Origin: Acidimicrobiaceae bacterium
GTDB taxonomy: Bacteria > Actinomycetota > Acidimicrobiia > Acidimicrobiales > Bog-793
Length of the DNA stretch: 37,721 nt
NCBI GenBank assembly: GCA_003136185.1
Contig: PLDN01000089.1
Location: 26,038-63,758, forward strand
Reading direction: 5' to 3'
The position numbers were made by a program, and so were the translations under genes. Under the pieces are notes generated by a model, which was given only the letters and a program-made list of their open reading frames with translations, was not told the origin of the DNA and did not search any database. Within the stretch, counting starts at the first letter, position 1. Every line of letters begins with the position of its first letter. Shown here in pieces: positions 1 to 6,915 of the stretch.

Positions 1-174
1 ACCTACGAGCGCCTACGCCAGCGGCTCGGTGGGATCGGGGCGGCCAAGCTGGTCGAGGGTGCCTGCGGTGGGTGTCACCTGCACCTGCCCACCGGAGAAC
101 GTGAGCGCCTCCTGCACTCGGCGCCCGGTGAGGTCGTCTACTGCGACCAATGCGGGCGCATCCTTGTCGCCTAA
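1..174 (+). CDS. C4-type zinc-ribbon protein (DUF164 family), C-terminal part
   Basis: Frame 1 is open from the window edge to TAA at 172-174 and gives the last 57 residues of a protein. It contains two CxxC pairs, ACGGC (C22, C25) and YCDQC (C48, C51), with the conserved stretch HLHLP between them and the ending GRILVA. This is the C-terminal zinc ribbon of the DUF164/C4 zinc-ribbon family, whose N-terminal half is normally a long coiled coil (not in the window). Members are thought to bind nucleic acid or act as adaptors, but no biochemical role can be read here. It lies 13 nt before a histidine phosphatase gene on the same strand, so the two are probably cotranscribed. Truncated only by the window edge. 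Confidence 0.85.
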   Translation, partial: TYERLRQRLGGIGAAKLVEGACGGCHLHLPTGERERLLHSAPGEVVYCDQCGRILVA

Positions 175-187
175 GACCCGGCGCCCC

Positions 188-814
188 ATGTTGATCCTGT
201 TGCGTCACGGCCAAAGCGAGTCGAACGCCGCCGGGCTTCTCGTCGGCCGGAGCGATCCGCCGCTCACCGACCTCGGCGTGCGCCAGGCCGAGGCAGCCGG
301 TCGTTATCTCGCGGCTGAGCTGCTGAGCGGCGAGCGTGATCATCCCCCGCGATCGCTGCTCGTCTTGTCGAGCCCGCTGCAGCGAGCTCGCGCGACCGCC
401 GAGATCGTCGCTCGCGAATGCGGTCAAGGTGCTGAGGTCGAGGTCGACGAGCAGCTGATCGAGCTCGACTACGGAAAGTTCGACGGGTTGACGCTCGGCC
501 AAGTCGAGCCTGCGGACTGGGCGGCTTGGCGGGCTGATCCCTCCTGGCGGCCTCCGGGAGGCGAGACACTCGTCGAGCTGCAGGAGCGGGTGACGGCTTG
601 GTGCGATTCGCTCCGCTCCGACGGTGACGACGGCGATGTCATAGCCGTCAGTCACGTGTCCCCGATCAAGGCGGCCGCCATATGGGCGCTCAAGGCTGGT
701 CCCGAGCTGGCCTGGCGCCTCTCGCTCGGAGTGGCGACGATCACTCGGATCTCGACGAGCGCTCCGTCGCTCGTGTCGTTCGGCGAGACCGGGCACATGG
801 CGGGGGTTCGCTGA
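188..814 (+). CDS. Histidine phosphatase (phosphoglycerate mutase-like)
   Basis: The 208-residue protein starts MLILLRHGQSESN, the RHG catalytic signature of the histidine phosphatase superfamily; the His of RHG takes the phosphate. Further family marks are LTDLGVRQAEAAG, the SSPLQRARATAEI box with its second active-site Arg, ELDYGKFDGL, and the second catalytic His in SHVSPIKA near residue 155. The frame is open further upstream, but the ATG at 188 puts the RHG motif at the usual distance from the N-terminus and lies just after the stop of the zinc-ribbon gene. Cobalamin phosphatases (CobC) and broad-specificity phosphatases share this fold, so the substrate is not settled. No signal peptide is seen, so it is cytoplasmic. 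Confidence 0.9.
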   Translation: MLILLRHGQSESNAAGLLVGRSDPPLTDLGVRQAEAAGRYLAAELLSGERDHPPRSLLVLSSPLQRARATAEIVARECGQGAEVEVDEQLIELDYGKFDGLTLGQVEPADWAAWRADPSWRPPGGETLVELQERVTAWCDSLRSDGDDGDVIAVSHVSPIKAAAIWALKAGPELAWRLSLGVATITRISTSAPSLVSFGETGHMAGVR

Positions 815-871
815 AGCGTTTCTCGAAATGTCCATTGGGGCGGCCGCGCCCAGGTGCGCGAGAATGGTGGC

Positions 872-1232
<361 letters not shown>

Positions 1233-1323
1233 CAATAGGCCTGTGACCAGGGGAGATGGGGCGACCGAGCCACGGGAGCCCACGAGATCCCCACACCGCG
1301 ACAGCCATCGAATGAGAATGTGC

Positions 1324-1352
1324 TTGATAATTGCGTTGTTGGCGTCGATAGT
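1324..1352 (+). promoter_or_regulatory. Sigma-70-like promoter before the 1379 gene
   Basis: TTGATA at 1324-1329, a 17-nt spacer and GATAGT at 1347-1352 resemble -35 and -10 boxes. A start near 1359 would leave a leader of about 20 nt with an AAGGGAAGGGG ribosome site at 1362-1371 before the GTG. The local AT-rich patch stands out from its surroundings. Prediction from sequence only. Confidence 0.5.
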
Positions 1353-1378
1353 AGGAAGTCAAGGGAAGGGGACTGCTT

Positions 1379-1768
1379 GTGAGCGGAACACCTGAGTCGC
1401 CTCGCGTCATCGATCTAGATGCCATCGCTCGAGACCCGTTTGCGTTGTTCCACCTTGAGCAGCACGCGTGGCTGTTCGAGCACCTCTTGCCTTCCGAGCA
1501 AGACGAGTTCCTGGCAGGCCTGCGAGAACAGTTCCACTCGATGATCGACCGCGGGATGGTTCGGGAGCTCGACGAGGCGACAGCGGTCTCCGTCATGATC
1601 GGCCTGACGGACTACCTCGAGAGCTGGATCCTTAGCGTACGGGTGGCCTCCGATTCCGAGTGGGGACGTCAGATCGCCGAGGCCGAGAAGTACCTAGGCG
1701 CGGAGGAAGTTGGGCCGTCTCTGGGGTTCGACGATCTGAGTTCCCTCGTCAAAGGCCGCACTGCTTGA
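1379..1768 (+). CDS. Hypothetical protein, first gene of a two-gene unit
   Basis: Not recognised. The 129-residue acidic protein starts at GTG 1379 with a purine-rich ribosome site (AAGGGAAGGGG) 7 nt upstream and its own promoter-like sequence. It is soluble, without signal peptide or membrane segment. The sequence looks mostly helical: a segment FHLEQHAWLFEHLLPSEQDE, then FLAGLREQFHSMIDRGMVREL, then a hydrophobic helix AVSVMIGLTDYLESWILSV. Its stop overlaps a TTG start of the next gene by 4 nt (TTGA), which suggests coupling. A small acidic protein followed by a small basic-ended partner resembles toxin-antitoxin layout, but no domain of such a system is visible and the order is only suggestive. 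Confidence 0.7.
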   Translation: MSGTPESPRVIDLDAIARDPFALFHLEQHAWLFEHLLPSEQDEFLAGLREQFHSMIDRGMVRELDEATAVSVMIGLTDYLESWILSVRVASDSEWGRQIAEAEKYLGAEEVGPSLGFDDLSSLVKGRTA

Positions 1769-2055
1769 CTTCGCCGGGAGACGACGGCTCCTGGCGAATT
1801 TGGGATCCGCTCAAGCGAATCCAAAGGGCGCTCGAGAATCTGGACGAGGTCGACCAAGACGCACTCTTGGGAGCGATCCGAAAGATTCTGAGAGACCCAT
1901 ACGAACCGACGGAGATCCGAGTCCTGCCGGCTCGAGGCCCAGCAGCCGGTAACGGTGAGCAGCGTCTAATCGCGGGGCTACCCGGCGGATGGTTCCTGAC
2001 GTACCTGCCGTGCCCGGATGGGATCCCGCCGCTCGGTGCCGACACGTCTACGTGA
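1765..2055 (+). CDS. Hypothetical protein, second gene of the two-gene unit
   Basis: Not recognised. The frame is open from before 1700, but the TTG at 1765 overlaps the stop of the 1379 gene as TTGA and gives a compact 96-residue protein beginning TSPGDDGSWRIWDPL. A helical stretch (IQRALENLDEVDQDALLGAIRK) is followed by a beta-rich part with TEIRVLPARGP and GGWFLTYLPCPDGIPPLG. The last part, with a Trp-Phe-Leu beta strand, is what small toxins or ligand-binding folds can look like, but this is not evidence of function. Downstream lies an oppositely oriented recombinase remnant whose stop is at 2048, so the two genes converge and overlap slightly. Confidence 0.6.
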   Translation: MTSPGDDGSWRIWDPLKRIQRALENLDEVDQDALLGAIRKILRDPYEPTEIRVLPARGPAAGNGEQRLIAGLPGGWFLTYLPCPDGIPPLGADTST

Positions 2056-2251
2056 TGGCGATGGTGCGGCTGCTGTCATAGCGGCCGGGCACGAGCACCT
2101 CGTCTACGGCCGAGCGAGTCCGGTCCTCCGAATCGGGCCACAGGTGGCTGTACGTATCGAGTGTCTCGGCTGCCGACGCGTGGCCGAGACGGGCCGCCCC
2201 GATCTCTCCGATCGTCGGGGCTACCGCCGGCGTTATGCATGCTTCCAGCAT
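2048..2251 (-). pseudogene. Tyrosine recombinase (integrase) C-terminal remnant
   Basis: Reading on the minus strand, residues from IGEIGAARLGHASAAETLDT on match the C-terminal end of actinobacteriophage-type tyrosine recombinases: the LGHAS box, then TYSHLWPDSEDRTR with the nucleophilic Tyr, then AVDEVL. Nothing upstream in this frame continues the homology: the codons before it run into a stop at 2300-2302 after about 16 unrelated codons, and the Arg and HxxR motifs of the catalytic domain are missing. It is therefore a decayed tail of an integrase, a relic of an element once inserted near rnpB. The first residues shown (from the ATG at 2251) are likely not part of the original protein. Confidence 0.75.
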
Positions 2252-2299
2252 TTGGGCCGGCTCGCCACCGACATGCAGGTCGAACCGGAGCCGTGTCTC

Positions 2300-2602
2300 T
2301 CAGGAGAGCTCCCACTCTGCGACGGCGTCCGTGCCGGTCGGGACCTGGCGACGCTTAGCTTGCGAGTAACGCTCGGACAGGTGCCTTTCGACTTCCTCCA
2401 CAACGGGCGCGGCGTCGGCCCAATCGTGTTCTCCGGTCAGTTGGGGGTCGATCACCTGGACGTCGTACACGTGGTTCGGTCCGAAGAACCAGAGTCGCCA
2501 ACGCTCGCCCATCGGCCGGCGAGGCTCGTATCTCAGCCGGGCCATCGTCGCTTCGGAGGCGAAGAAGAAGTCCACCGTCTCGCCTGGTTCCATGTCGGCC
2601 AA
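2300..2602 (-). CDS. Hypothetical protein
   Basis: Not recognised. The protein has about 100 residues from TTG 2602, or 97 from the ATG at 2593. It has a plausible soluble fold: ETVDFFFASEATMARLRYEP, then GERWRLWFFGPNHVYDVQVI, then a helix DAAPVVEEVERHLSERYSQA. The stop codon at 2300 directly precedes the integrase remnant on the same strand, and the start faces away from the acyl-CoA dehydrogenase at 2685, so the 80-nt gap could hold divergent promoters. The regular pattern of hydrophobic and charged residues favours a real gene over a chance frame. Its place beside a recombinase relic suggests accessory DNA. Confidence 0.55.
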   Translation of the reverse strand: MADMEPGETVDFFFASEATMARLRYEPRRPMGERWRLWFFGPNHVYDVQVIDPQLTGEHDWADAAPVVEEVERHLSERYSQAKRRQVPTGTDAVAEWELS

Positions 2603-2684
2603 CGGTAGACCTCACTGACGCGGTCGCGACACACGGCGCTGACAAGCTGTGCTGAACACCGACGCAGAAAGGGACGGGAGACCC

Positions 2685-3923
2685 GTGGACTTTGACCTGC
2701 CAGACCACCTACCACCCCTCCTCGCCGAGCTTGACGAGTTCATCGAGCGCGAGATCGTGCCGCTCGAAGCCGAGCACCCGGAGTTCTTCGACCACCGGAG
2801 GGAGTGGGCCCGGACGGACTTCGACAATGGCGGACTACCGCGGCCTGAGTGGGAAGCGCAGCTTCGTGAGATGCGGCGGAGGGCCGACGCGGCCGGCTGG
2901 TTGCGTTACGGCCTGCCGGCCTCGGTTGGCGGGCGCGAGGGCACCAACCTCGACATGGCTGTGATCCGTGAGCATCTCGCCCGGAAGGGCCTCGGGCTCC
3001 ACAACGACCTTCAGAACGAGTCGTCGGTAGTGGCGAACAACCCGATGGTCGTGATGATGGAGCGTTTCGGAACCGACGAGCAGCGCGCAGAGTGGTCCCA
3101 GGCGATGGTGATCGGCACACGACGCCTGGCCTTCGGCCTGACCGAGCCCGATCACGGATCGGACGCGACGTGGCTCGAGACGACTGCGCTGTTGGAAGGT
3201 GACGCCTGGGTGATCAACGGCGCGAAGAGGTTCAACAGCGGCATCCACCACGCCACTCACGACCTCGTGTTCGCTCGGACCTCCGGCGACGCCGGCGATG
3301 CCTCCGGGATCACCGCGCTGCTTGTCCCGACCGACGCGCCCGGCTTTGACGTGCCCTTTTACTGGTGGACGTTCAACATGCCGACCGACCATGCCGAGGT
3401 GACCCTCACAGACGTGGTCGTCCCGGCCGACGACGTGCTGGGCGAGGTCGGGCGAGGGCTCGAGGTGGCCAATACGTTCACGCACGAGAACCGAATCCGA
3501 CAGGCGGCGAGTGGCGTGGGCGCGGCTCAGTACTGCATCGACCGGGCGGTTGCTTACGCCAAGGAGCGTGTCGTTTTCGGAAAGCCTCTGGCCGTCAACC
3601 AGGGCATCCAATGGCCCCTGGTGGAGCTGGCGAGCGAGTGCGAGATGGTTCGCCTGCTCGTGTACTCGACGGCGTGGCATCTCGATCGCAACCACCACCT
3701 CGCCGTCTCCGACAAGGTGTCGATGGCCAACTACAGAGCGAATCGCCTCGTGTGTGAAGCGGCGGACCGTGCGATGCAGGTCTTCGGCGGGCTCGGTTAC
3801 ACCCGCCACGAACCGTTCGAGCACATCTACCGGCACCACCGCCGGTATCGGATCACCGAGGGCTCAGAGGAGATCCAGATGCGGCGGGTCGCTCAGCGAC
3901 TCTTCGGCTTCGGGCGGGGGTGA
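2685..3923 (+). CDS. Acyl-CoA dehydrogenase family protein
   Basis: A 412-residue flavoprotein of the acyl-CoA dehydrogenase fold, which removes hydrogens from C2-C3 of an acyl-CoA and passes electrons to ETF. Marks in order: N-terminal helical domain with FDLPDHLPPLLAELDEFIE; RLAFGLTEPDHGSDATWLET, the FAD-binding middle-domain motif; VINGAKRFNSGIHHA; TFTHENRIRQAASGVG; the FGKPLAVNQGIQWPL helix; DRAMQVFGGLGYTR; and RITEGSEEIQMRRVAQR, where the Glu of TEG is at the position of the catalytic base. The frame is open to GTG 2649, but GTG 2685 is preferred because a GAAAGGGACGGGAG ribosome site lies just before it. Chain-length specificity cannot be read. Its stop overlaps a GTG frame (3920) as GTGA. 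Confidence 0.9.
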   Translation: MDFDLPDHLPPLLAELDEFIEREIVPLEAEHPEFFDHRREWARTDFDNGGLPRPEWEAQLREMRRRADAAGWLRYGLPASVGGREGTNLDMAVIREHLARKGLGLHNDLQNESSVVANNPMVVMMERFGTDEQRAEWSQAMVIGTRRLAFGLTEPDHGSDATWLETTALLEGDAWVINGAKRFNSGIHHATHDLVFARTSGDAGDASGITALLVPTDAPGFDVPFYWWTFNMPTDHAEVTLTDVVVPADDVLGEVGRGLEVANTFTHENRIRQAASGVGAAQYCIDRAVAYAKERVVFGKPLAVNQGIQWPLVELASECEMVRLLVYSTAWHLDRNHHLAVSDKVSMANYRANRLVCEAADRAMQVFGGLGYTRHEPFEHIYRHHRRYRITEGSEEIQMRRVAQRLFGFGRG

Positions 3924-4279
3924 CGGTCGACTGGGGCGAGCGGCGGCGGCGCAAGCGTCAGTGGGAAGGTGACGCAAGGGCAGCTCGTTGCGCCCTGAAG
4001 GACATCACCGCAAAACGCGAGAGTGCGGACATGACCGAGAGCAGTGACAAGGCCGAGCCGATAGAGAACGCGGATCCGACGGAGCCGATCGACATGAAGG
4101 AACCTTTCGACCCGATCGAAAGCATCGAATTCTCAGACCAGAGGGACCAGCGGGACGCTGTCGAGGAGTTCACTGAAGCCATAGGTCATTATCCAACGGC
4201 GGTGGCTCTGGCACCTGTACAGCCACGACCTGAGGTCGGTGTCCCTCGCATCTGCGGACGTCGTACACCCCCGCAGTAG
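3920..4279 (+). CDS. Possible coding frame with Glu/Asp-Pro-Ile triplet repeats (plus-strand reading)
   Basis: One of two competing readings of the same DNA. It starts with GTG overlapping the dehydrogenase stop (GTGA). The first 35 residues are very basic and helical (ERRRRKRQWEGDARAARCAL), then from about residue 37 to 76 a three-residue pattern of acidic residue, Pro or Ser and Ile appears (ADPTEPIDMKEP, FDPIESIEF). Third-position GC is roughly 75% up to base 4183 and falls after that, so the C-terminal part may be non-coding. The opposite strand is also open here and gives an xxS repeat. I cannot decide between them; coupling to the upstream stop favours this one slightly. Confidence 0.4.
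   Translation: MTVDWGERRRRKRQWEGDARAARCALKDITAKRESADMTESSDKAEPIENADPTEPIDMKEPFDPIESIEFSDQRDQRDAVEEFTEAIGHYPTAVALAPVQPRPEVGVPRICGRRTPPQ
3958..4182 (-). CDS. Possible Ser-triplet repeat protein (minus-strand reading)
   Basis: The minus strand gives a 74-residue frame from ATG 4182 in which nearly every third residue is Ser over about 20 triplets (LWS-ENS-MLS-IGS-KGS-FMS-IGS-VGS-AFS-IGS). Short triplet repeats of this sort can form a beta-helix. Third-position GC is about 73%, close to the plus-strand frame, so composition does not settle the strand. Small Ser/Gly-repeat frames of this kind are, from memory, found in other actinobacterial genomes, often antisense to Asp/Glu-Pro repeats, and may be annotation artefacts. 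No good ribosome site lies before the ATG. Listed as an alternative to the plus-strand frame at 3920. Confidence 0.35.
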   Translation of the reverse strand: MASVNSSTASRWSLWSENSMLSIGSKGSFMSIGSVGSAFSIGSALSLLSVMSALSRFAVMSFRAQRAALASPSH

Positions 4280-4282
4280 CCT
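4277..4282 (+). promoter_or_regulatory. -10 element for leaderless xseA transcript
   Basis: TAGCCT (TANNNT) ends exactly 6 nt before the GTG start at 4289, placing the predicted transcription start on the start codon itself. No Shine-Dalgarno sequence precedes the GTG, which fits a leaderless message. The same arrangement recurs at 6320, 6904, 20670 and 24248. No clear -35 box. Confidence 0.6.
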
Positions 4283-4288
4283 GACTCC

Positions 4289-5983
4289 GTGGCTCGGAAG
4301 AAGGCAGTCGACGCCCTTCAGTTCGACTTCGGCATCGAGGACGACGGGCCGGCAGAGCTAGCGCTCGAGCCGGACACAGCCCCTGAAGGCCCGCGCTCGC
4401 AGAGCTTGCCTCCTTCCTTGCCTGGCCGGGCTGACACTTCGCCTGGCCGGGTGGACCCGTTGCCCGGGCTCGATCGCCGAGTGCAAGGTCTACAGCTGGC
4501 ACGCGAGGCACTTGCGTCCGGACGACCGCCTGATCTCGCTGCTGCGATCAGTTATGAAGGAGGGTCGTTCTCCGAGATCTCGCCCGGCGGTGCTTCGGAT
4601 TCCGCACTCAGCGTTGCAGGGTTCTATGAGCGCCTCCGGATCGCGCTGCGGGCGGAGTTTCCCGACGAGGTGTGGGTGACCGGCGAGATTCGGAAGGTCA
4701 CCGTGTCGAAGGGTCACCGCTACATCGAGCTCGCTGACCACGACGCTGAGGGGATGGCCGAGGCGCGCGCCGGCAATCCGTATGGCAACCGGGCCACGGG
4801 GGCCACGCTCGAGGTCGCGTGTTGGTCACGAGAGTGGCCGACGATCGCGGCGGCGCTCGATGCCGTGGGCGTGGAGCTCACCGCTGGGCTCGTGGTCCGG
4901 GTCCGAGGGAAGGTGTCGGTGTGGGAGGCGGGCGCCCGCGTGCGTTTCTCCATGACCGATCTCGATGTGGAGGCTCTGGTCGGGGGAATCGCCGCGGCGA
5001 GACGCAAGCTGCTGATGACGCTCCAGGCCGAGGGCGTGATCGACGCCAACCGCCGGCTTGGGGTCCCTCTGGTCCCGCTTCGGATCGGGCTCGTCACGAG
5101 CGCCGGTTCAGAGGCTTATCGGGACTTCACTGGCCAGCTCCAGCGTTCCGGCCTGGCGTTCAAGACTCGGTTCGAGACTTCCCTCGTCCAAGGCGTCGAC
5201 GCTCCTGGCCAGATCGCCGACGCTCTGGGCCGCCTGCAGGAGGTCGAGCTAGATCTCATAGTCGTAGTCCGCGGTGGAGGGGCGAAGGGGGATCTCGCTG
5301 CGTTCGATCACGAGTTGGTCGCGCGAGCGATCCTCTCGTCGCGATACCCGGTCTGGACGGGCATCGGGCATACCGGGGACCGGTCTGTCGCCGACGAGAT
5401 CGCTCATCGATCCCTCGTGACACCGACTGCGTGCGGCGAGGCCGTGGTCGACGTGGTGCTCGCCTATCTCGACGCTTTGAGCGATCGGGTGACGCGGATC
5501 TTGAACACGAGCACGCGTGCGATGGACAGCACAGCTCGAGAGCTCCGAAGTCGCCGGTCCGACCTTTCTCGCGCCGCCCGGCATGAGCTCGAGAGGGCGG
5601 ACGCGGTCATCGCGCGCGCGCGGGTGCGTACCGAGCGGAGCGCGACCTTGACGATTGAGCGGTGCGCGTCGTCTTTGTCCCGCAGATCGCACCACCTGGC
5701 ATCACAGGTCACTCACTACCTCAGAGATTGCGAACAGCAGTTGGCCCAACGACGGGCGATCCTCGACGCGTTCGATCCGCGGCGCCAGCTGGAAAGAGGA
5801 TGGTCGCTCACGCGGGGGCCGGGCGGTGGCGTCGTCCGCCATGTGGCCGACGTATCACCGGGCGACGAGCTCGTGACCGTCGTGGCCGACGGGACGATCG
5901 TCTCGGCGGCCCTGTCAATTGGCGAGCGAACGGTCGCGTCGCCCATTAAGCCAACGAGTGCCAAGGAGCATCATGGAGGGTGA
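4289..5983 (+). CDS. xseA: Exodeoxyribonuclease VII large subunit
   Basis: XseA is the catalytic subunit of exonuclease VII, which degrades single-stranded DNA to oligonucleotides in repair and mismatch processing. The N-terminal OB-fold begins at about residue 110 (LSVAGFYERLRIALRAEFPD, VWVTGEIRKV) and the catalytic domain has the family motifs RIGLVTSAGSEAYRDF, DLIVVVRGGGAKGDLAAFD, and WTGIGHTGDRSVADEIAHRS followed by TPTACGEAVVD. A coiled-coil region rich in Arg/Glu follows, then the ending DPRRQLERGWSLTR. At 564 residues it is longer than the usual 400-450 because of a Pro/Gly-rich N-terminal extension of about 110 residues containing a duplicated 11-bp DNA unit (4420-4430 and 4441-4451). 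A later start is possible, but the leaderless-type -10 box supports GTG 4289. xseB follows. Confidence 0.92.
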   Translation: MARKKAVDALQFDFGIEDDGPAELALEPDTAPEGPRSQSLPPSLPGRADTSPGRVDPLPGLDRRVQGLQLAREALASGRPPDLAAAISYEGGSFSEISPGGASDSALSVAGFYERLRIALRAEFPDEVWVTGEIRKVTVSKGHRYIELADHDAEGMAEARAGNPYGNRATGATLEVACWSREWPTIAAALDAVGVELTAGLVVRVRGKVSVWEAGARVRFSMTDLDVEALVGGIAAARRKLLMTLQAEGVIDANRRLGVPLVPLRIGLVTSAGSEAYRDFTGQLQRSGLAFKTRFETSLVQGVDAPGQIADALGRLQEVELDLIVVVRGGGAKGDLAAFDHELVARAILSSRYPVWTGIGHTGDRSVADEIAHRSLVTPTACGEAVVDVVLAYLDALSDRVTRILNTSTRAMDSTARELRSRRSDLSRAARHELERADAVIARARVRTERSATLTIERCASSLSRRSHHLASQVTHYLRDCEQQLAQRRAILDAFDPRRQLERGWSLTRGPGGGVVRHVADVSPGDELVTVVADGTIVSAALSIGERTVASPIKPTSAKEHHGG

Positions 5984-5987
5984 CGAC

Positions 5988-6242
5988 GTGACGGGCACAG
6001 AACAGACGAGGGCAGTGGTGGCCGACCTTGGTTACAGCGAGGCTGCTGCAGAGCTCGACGGGATCATCGCAGAACTCGATCGCGGCGTCGTCGACGTCGA
6101 CCTTCTCGAAGACAGGCTCTCGCGCGCCGTGGAGATCGTCGAAGAGCTCGACCGGCGGATCCGGGGCGCGCGCGAGCGAGTCGATGCGATCCTTCCTCGC
6201 CTCGAGCGCGTCGGTTCGAGCGACGACGAGCTAGAGGAGTAG
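5988..6242 (+). CDS. xseB: Exodeoxyribonuclease VII small subunit
   Basis: The small subunit of exonuclease VII, about 84 residues, forms the helical hairpin that binds the large subunit. The family core is visible as YSEAAAELDGIIAELDRGVVDVDLLEDRLSRAVEIVEEL, with the typical ending of acidic residues. Two starts are possible: ATG 5973, which overlaps the end of xseA and has AAGGAG only 4 nt away, and GTG 5988, which has GGAGGG 7 nt upstream. The second has better spacing and is used here. Either way it sits immediately after xseA, as expected for a shared operon with balanced subunits. Confidence 0.85.
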   Translation: MTGTEQTRAVVADLGYSEAAAELDGIIAELDRGVVDVDLLEDRLSRAVEIVEELDRRIRGARERVDAILPRLERVGSSDDELEE

Positions 6243-6319
6243 GGCGGCAGAGCACTACCGCTGATGCGCCGAGCGGTGACTAGCTCGGCCATAGGTCGAA
6301 AGGACTGCCGACAAGTCGC

Positions 6320-6325
6320 TACGCT
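6320..6325 (+). promoter_or_regulatory. -10 element for leaderless phosphotransferase transcript
   Basis: TACGCT lies exactly 6 nt before GTG 6332, with no ribosome site between. This matches the TANNNT-N6-start pattern seen before xseA and the 6916 gene. Confidence 0.6.
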
Positions 6326-6331
6326 TCGTCG

Positions 6332-6835
6332 GTGAACGAGCCAGGCGCGCTGCTCGCCTCGGGCCGCGACTCTGACGTCTTCGAGTACGGGAGCGGCCTC
6401 GTGCTTCGGCGTTCGCGCGAGGGGCATTCGATGTCGACCGAGGCGCGGACGATGGAGTACGTGCGAGGGCTCGGCTATCCCGTACCTGCTATTGCCGAGA
6501 TCAGTGATGACGGGACCGACCTCGTGATGGAGCGGGTTGACGGACCCTCGATGCTCGATGAGATCGGTCGGCGTCCCTGGACGGTGCGCAGGCAGGCCAG
6601 GCTTCTCGCTCGCCTGCATCAGCGCCTGCACCGGATCCCTGCTCCCGAGTGGCTCCCCGCTGCGCCATGTGGCGAGGGCGACCGCCTGGTCCACGCCGTC
6701 ATCGCACCGTTCGACTCGGCTCAGTTGAAGGCGCAGCTGGCCGACGTTGTCGCCTGGAAGGTCAAAGATCCTCACATGAGCGAGGTCGAGCAGAAGGCAA
6801 TGTGGTCCTTGCTTCGCGAACACCGAGAAGGCTGA
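6332..6835 (+). CDS. Aminoglycoside-phosphotransferase-like protein lacking its catalytic loop
   Basis: The N-terminal part is an ordinary APH/choline-kinase lobe: LLASGRDSDVFEYGSGLVLRR, where the Arg-rich strand replaces the ATP-binding Lys region, then EARTMEYVRGLGYPVPAI, and VMERVDGPSM as hinge, then ARLLARLHQRLHRIPAPEWL. The C-terminal part, VVAWKVKDPHMSEVEQKAMW, also fits the family's last helices. Between them the text jumps from GDRLVH straight to AVIAPFDSAQ, so the HxDxxxxN catalytic loop and the metal-binding Asp segment (some 70-90 residues) are missing, with the frame kept. At 167 residues it is well short of the usual 240 or so. It is probably inactive as a kinase: either an in-frame deletion pseudogene or a pseudokinase. 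A leaderless-type promoter precedes it. Confidence 0.75.
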   Translation: MNEPGALLASGRDSDVFEYGSGLVLRRSREGHSMSTEARTMEYVRGLGYPVPAIAEISDDGTDLVMERVDGPSMLDEIGRRPWTVRRQARLLARLHQRLHRIPAPEWLPAAPCGEGDRLVHAVIAPFDSAQLKAQLADVVAWKVKDPHMSEVEQKAMWSLLREHREG

Positions 6836-6903
6836 CCACGCGCGGCGGACCGCGGACCGAGAGACGACGGCAGCATTGCCGCCACCTCTCGTCGCCGCCT
6901 GGG

Positions 6904-6909
6904 TAGCGT
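6904..6909 (+). promoter_or_regulatory. -10 element for leaderless 3-hydroxyacyl-CoA dehydrogenase transcript
   Basis: TAGCGT is followed by 6 nt and then ATG 6916. No ribosome site lies in the gap. Third clear case of this spacing within 3 kb. Confidence 0.6.
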
Positions 6910-6915
6910 CGGGAT

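Noticed and set aside
2835-3839. Minus-strand frame of 334 codons over the first acyl-CoA dehydrogenase
   Set aside because: Antisense shadow without motifs; the plus strand has a full dehydrogenase.
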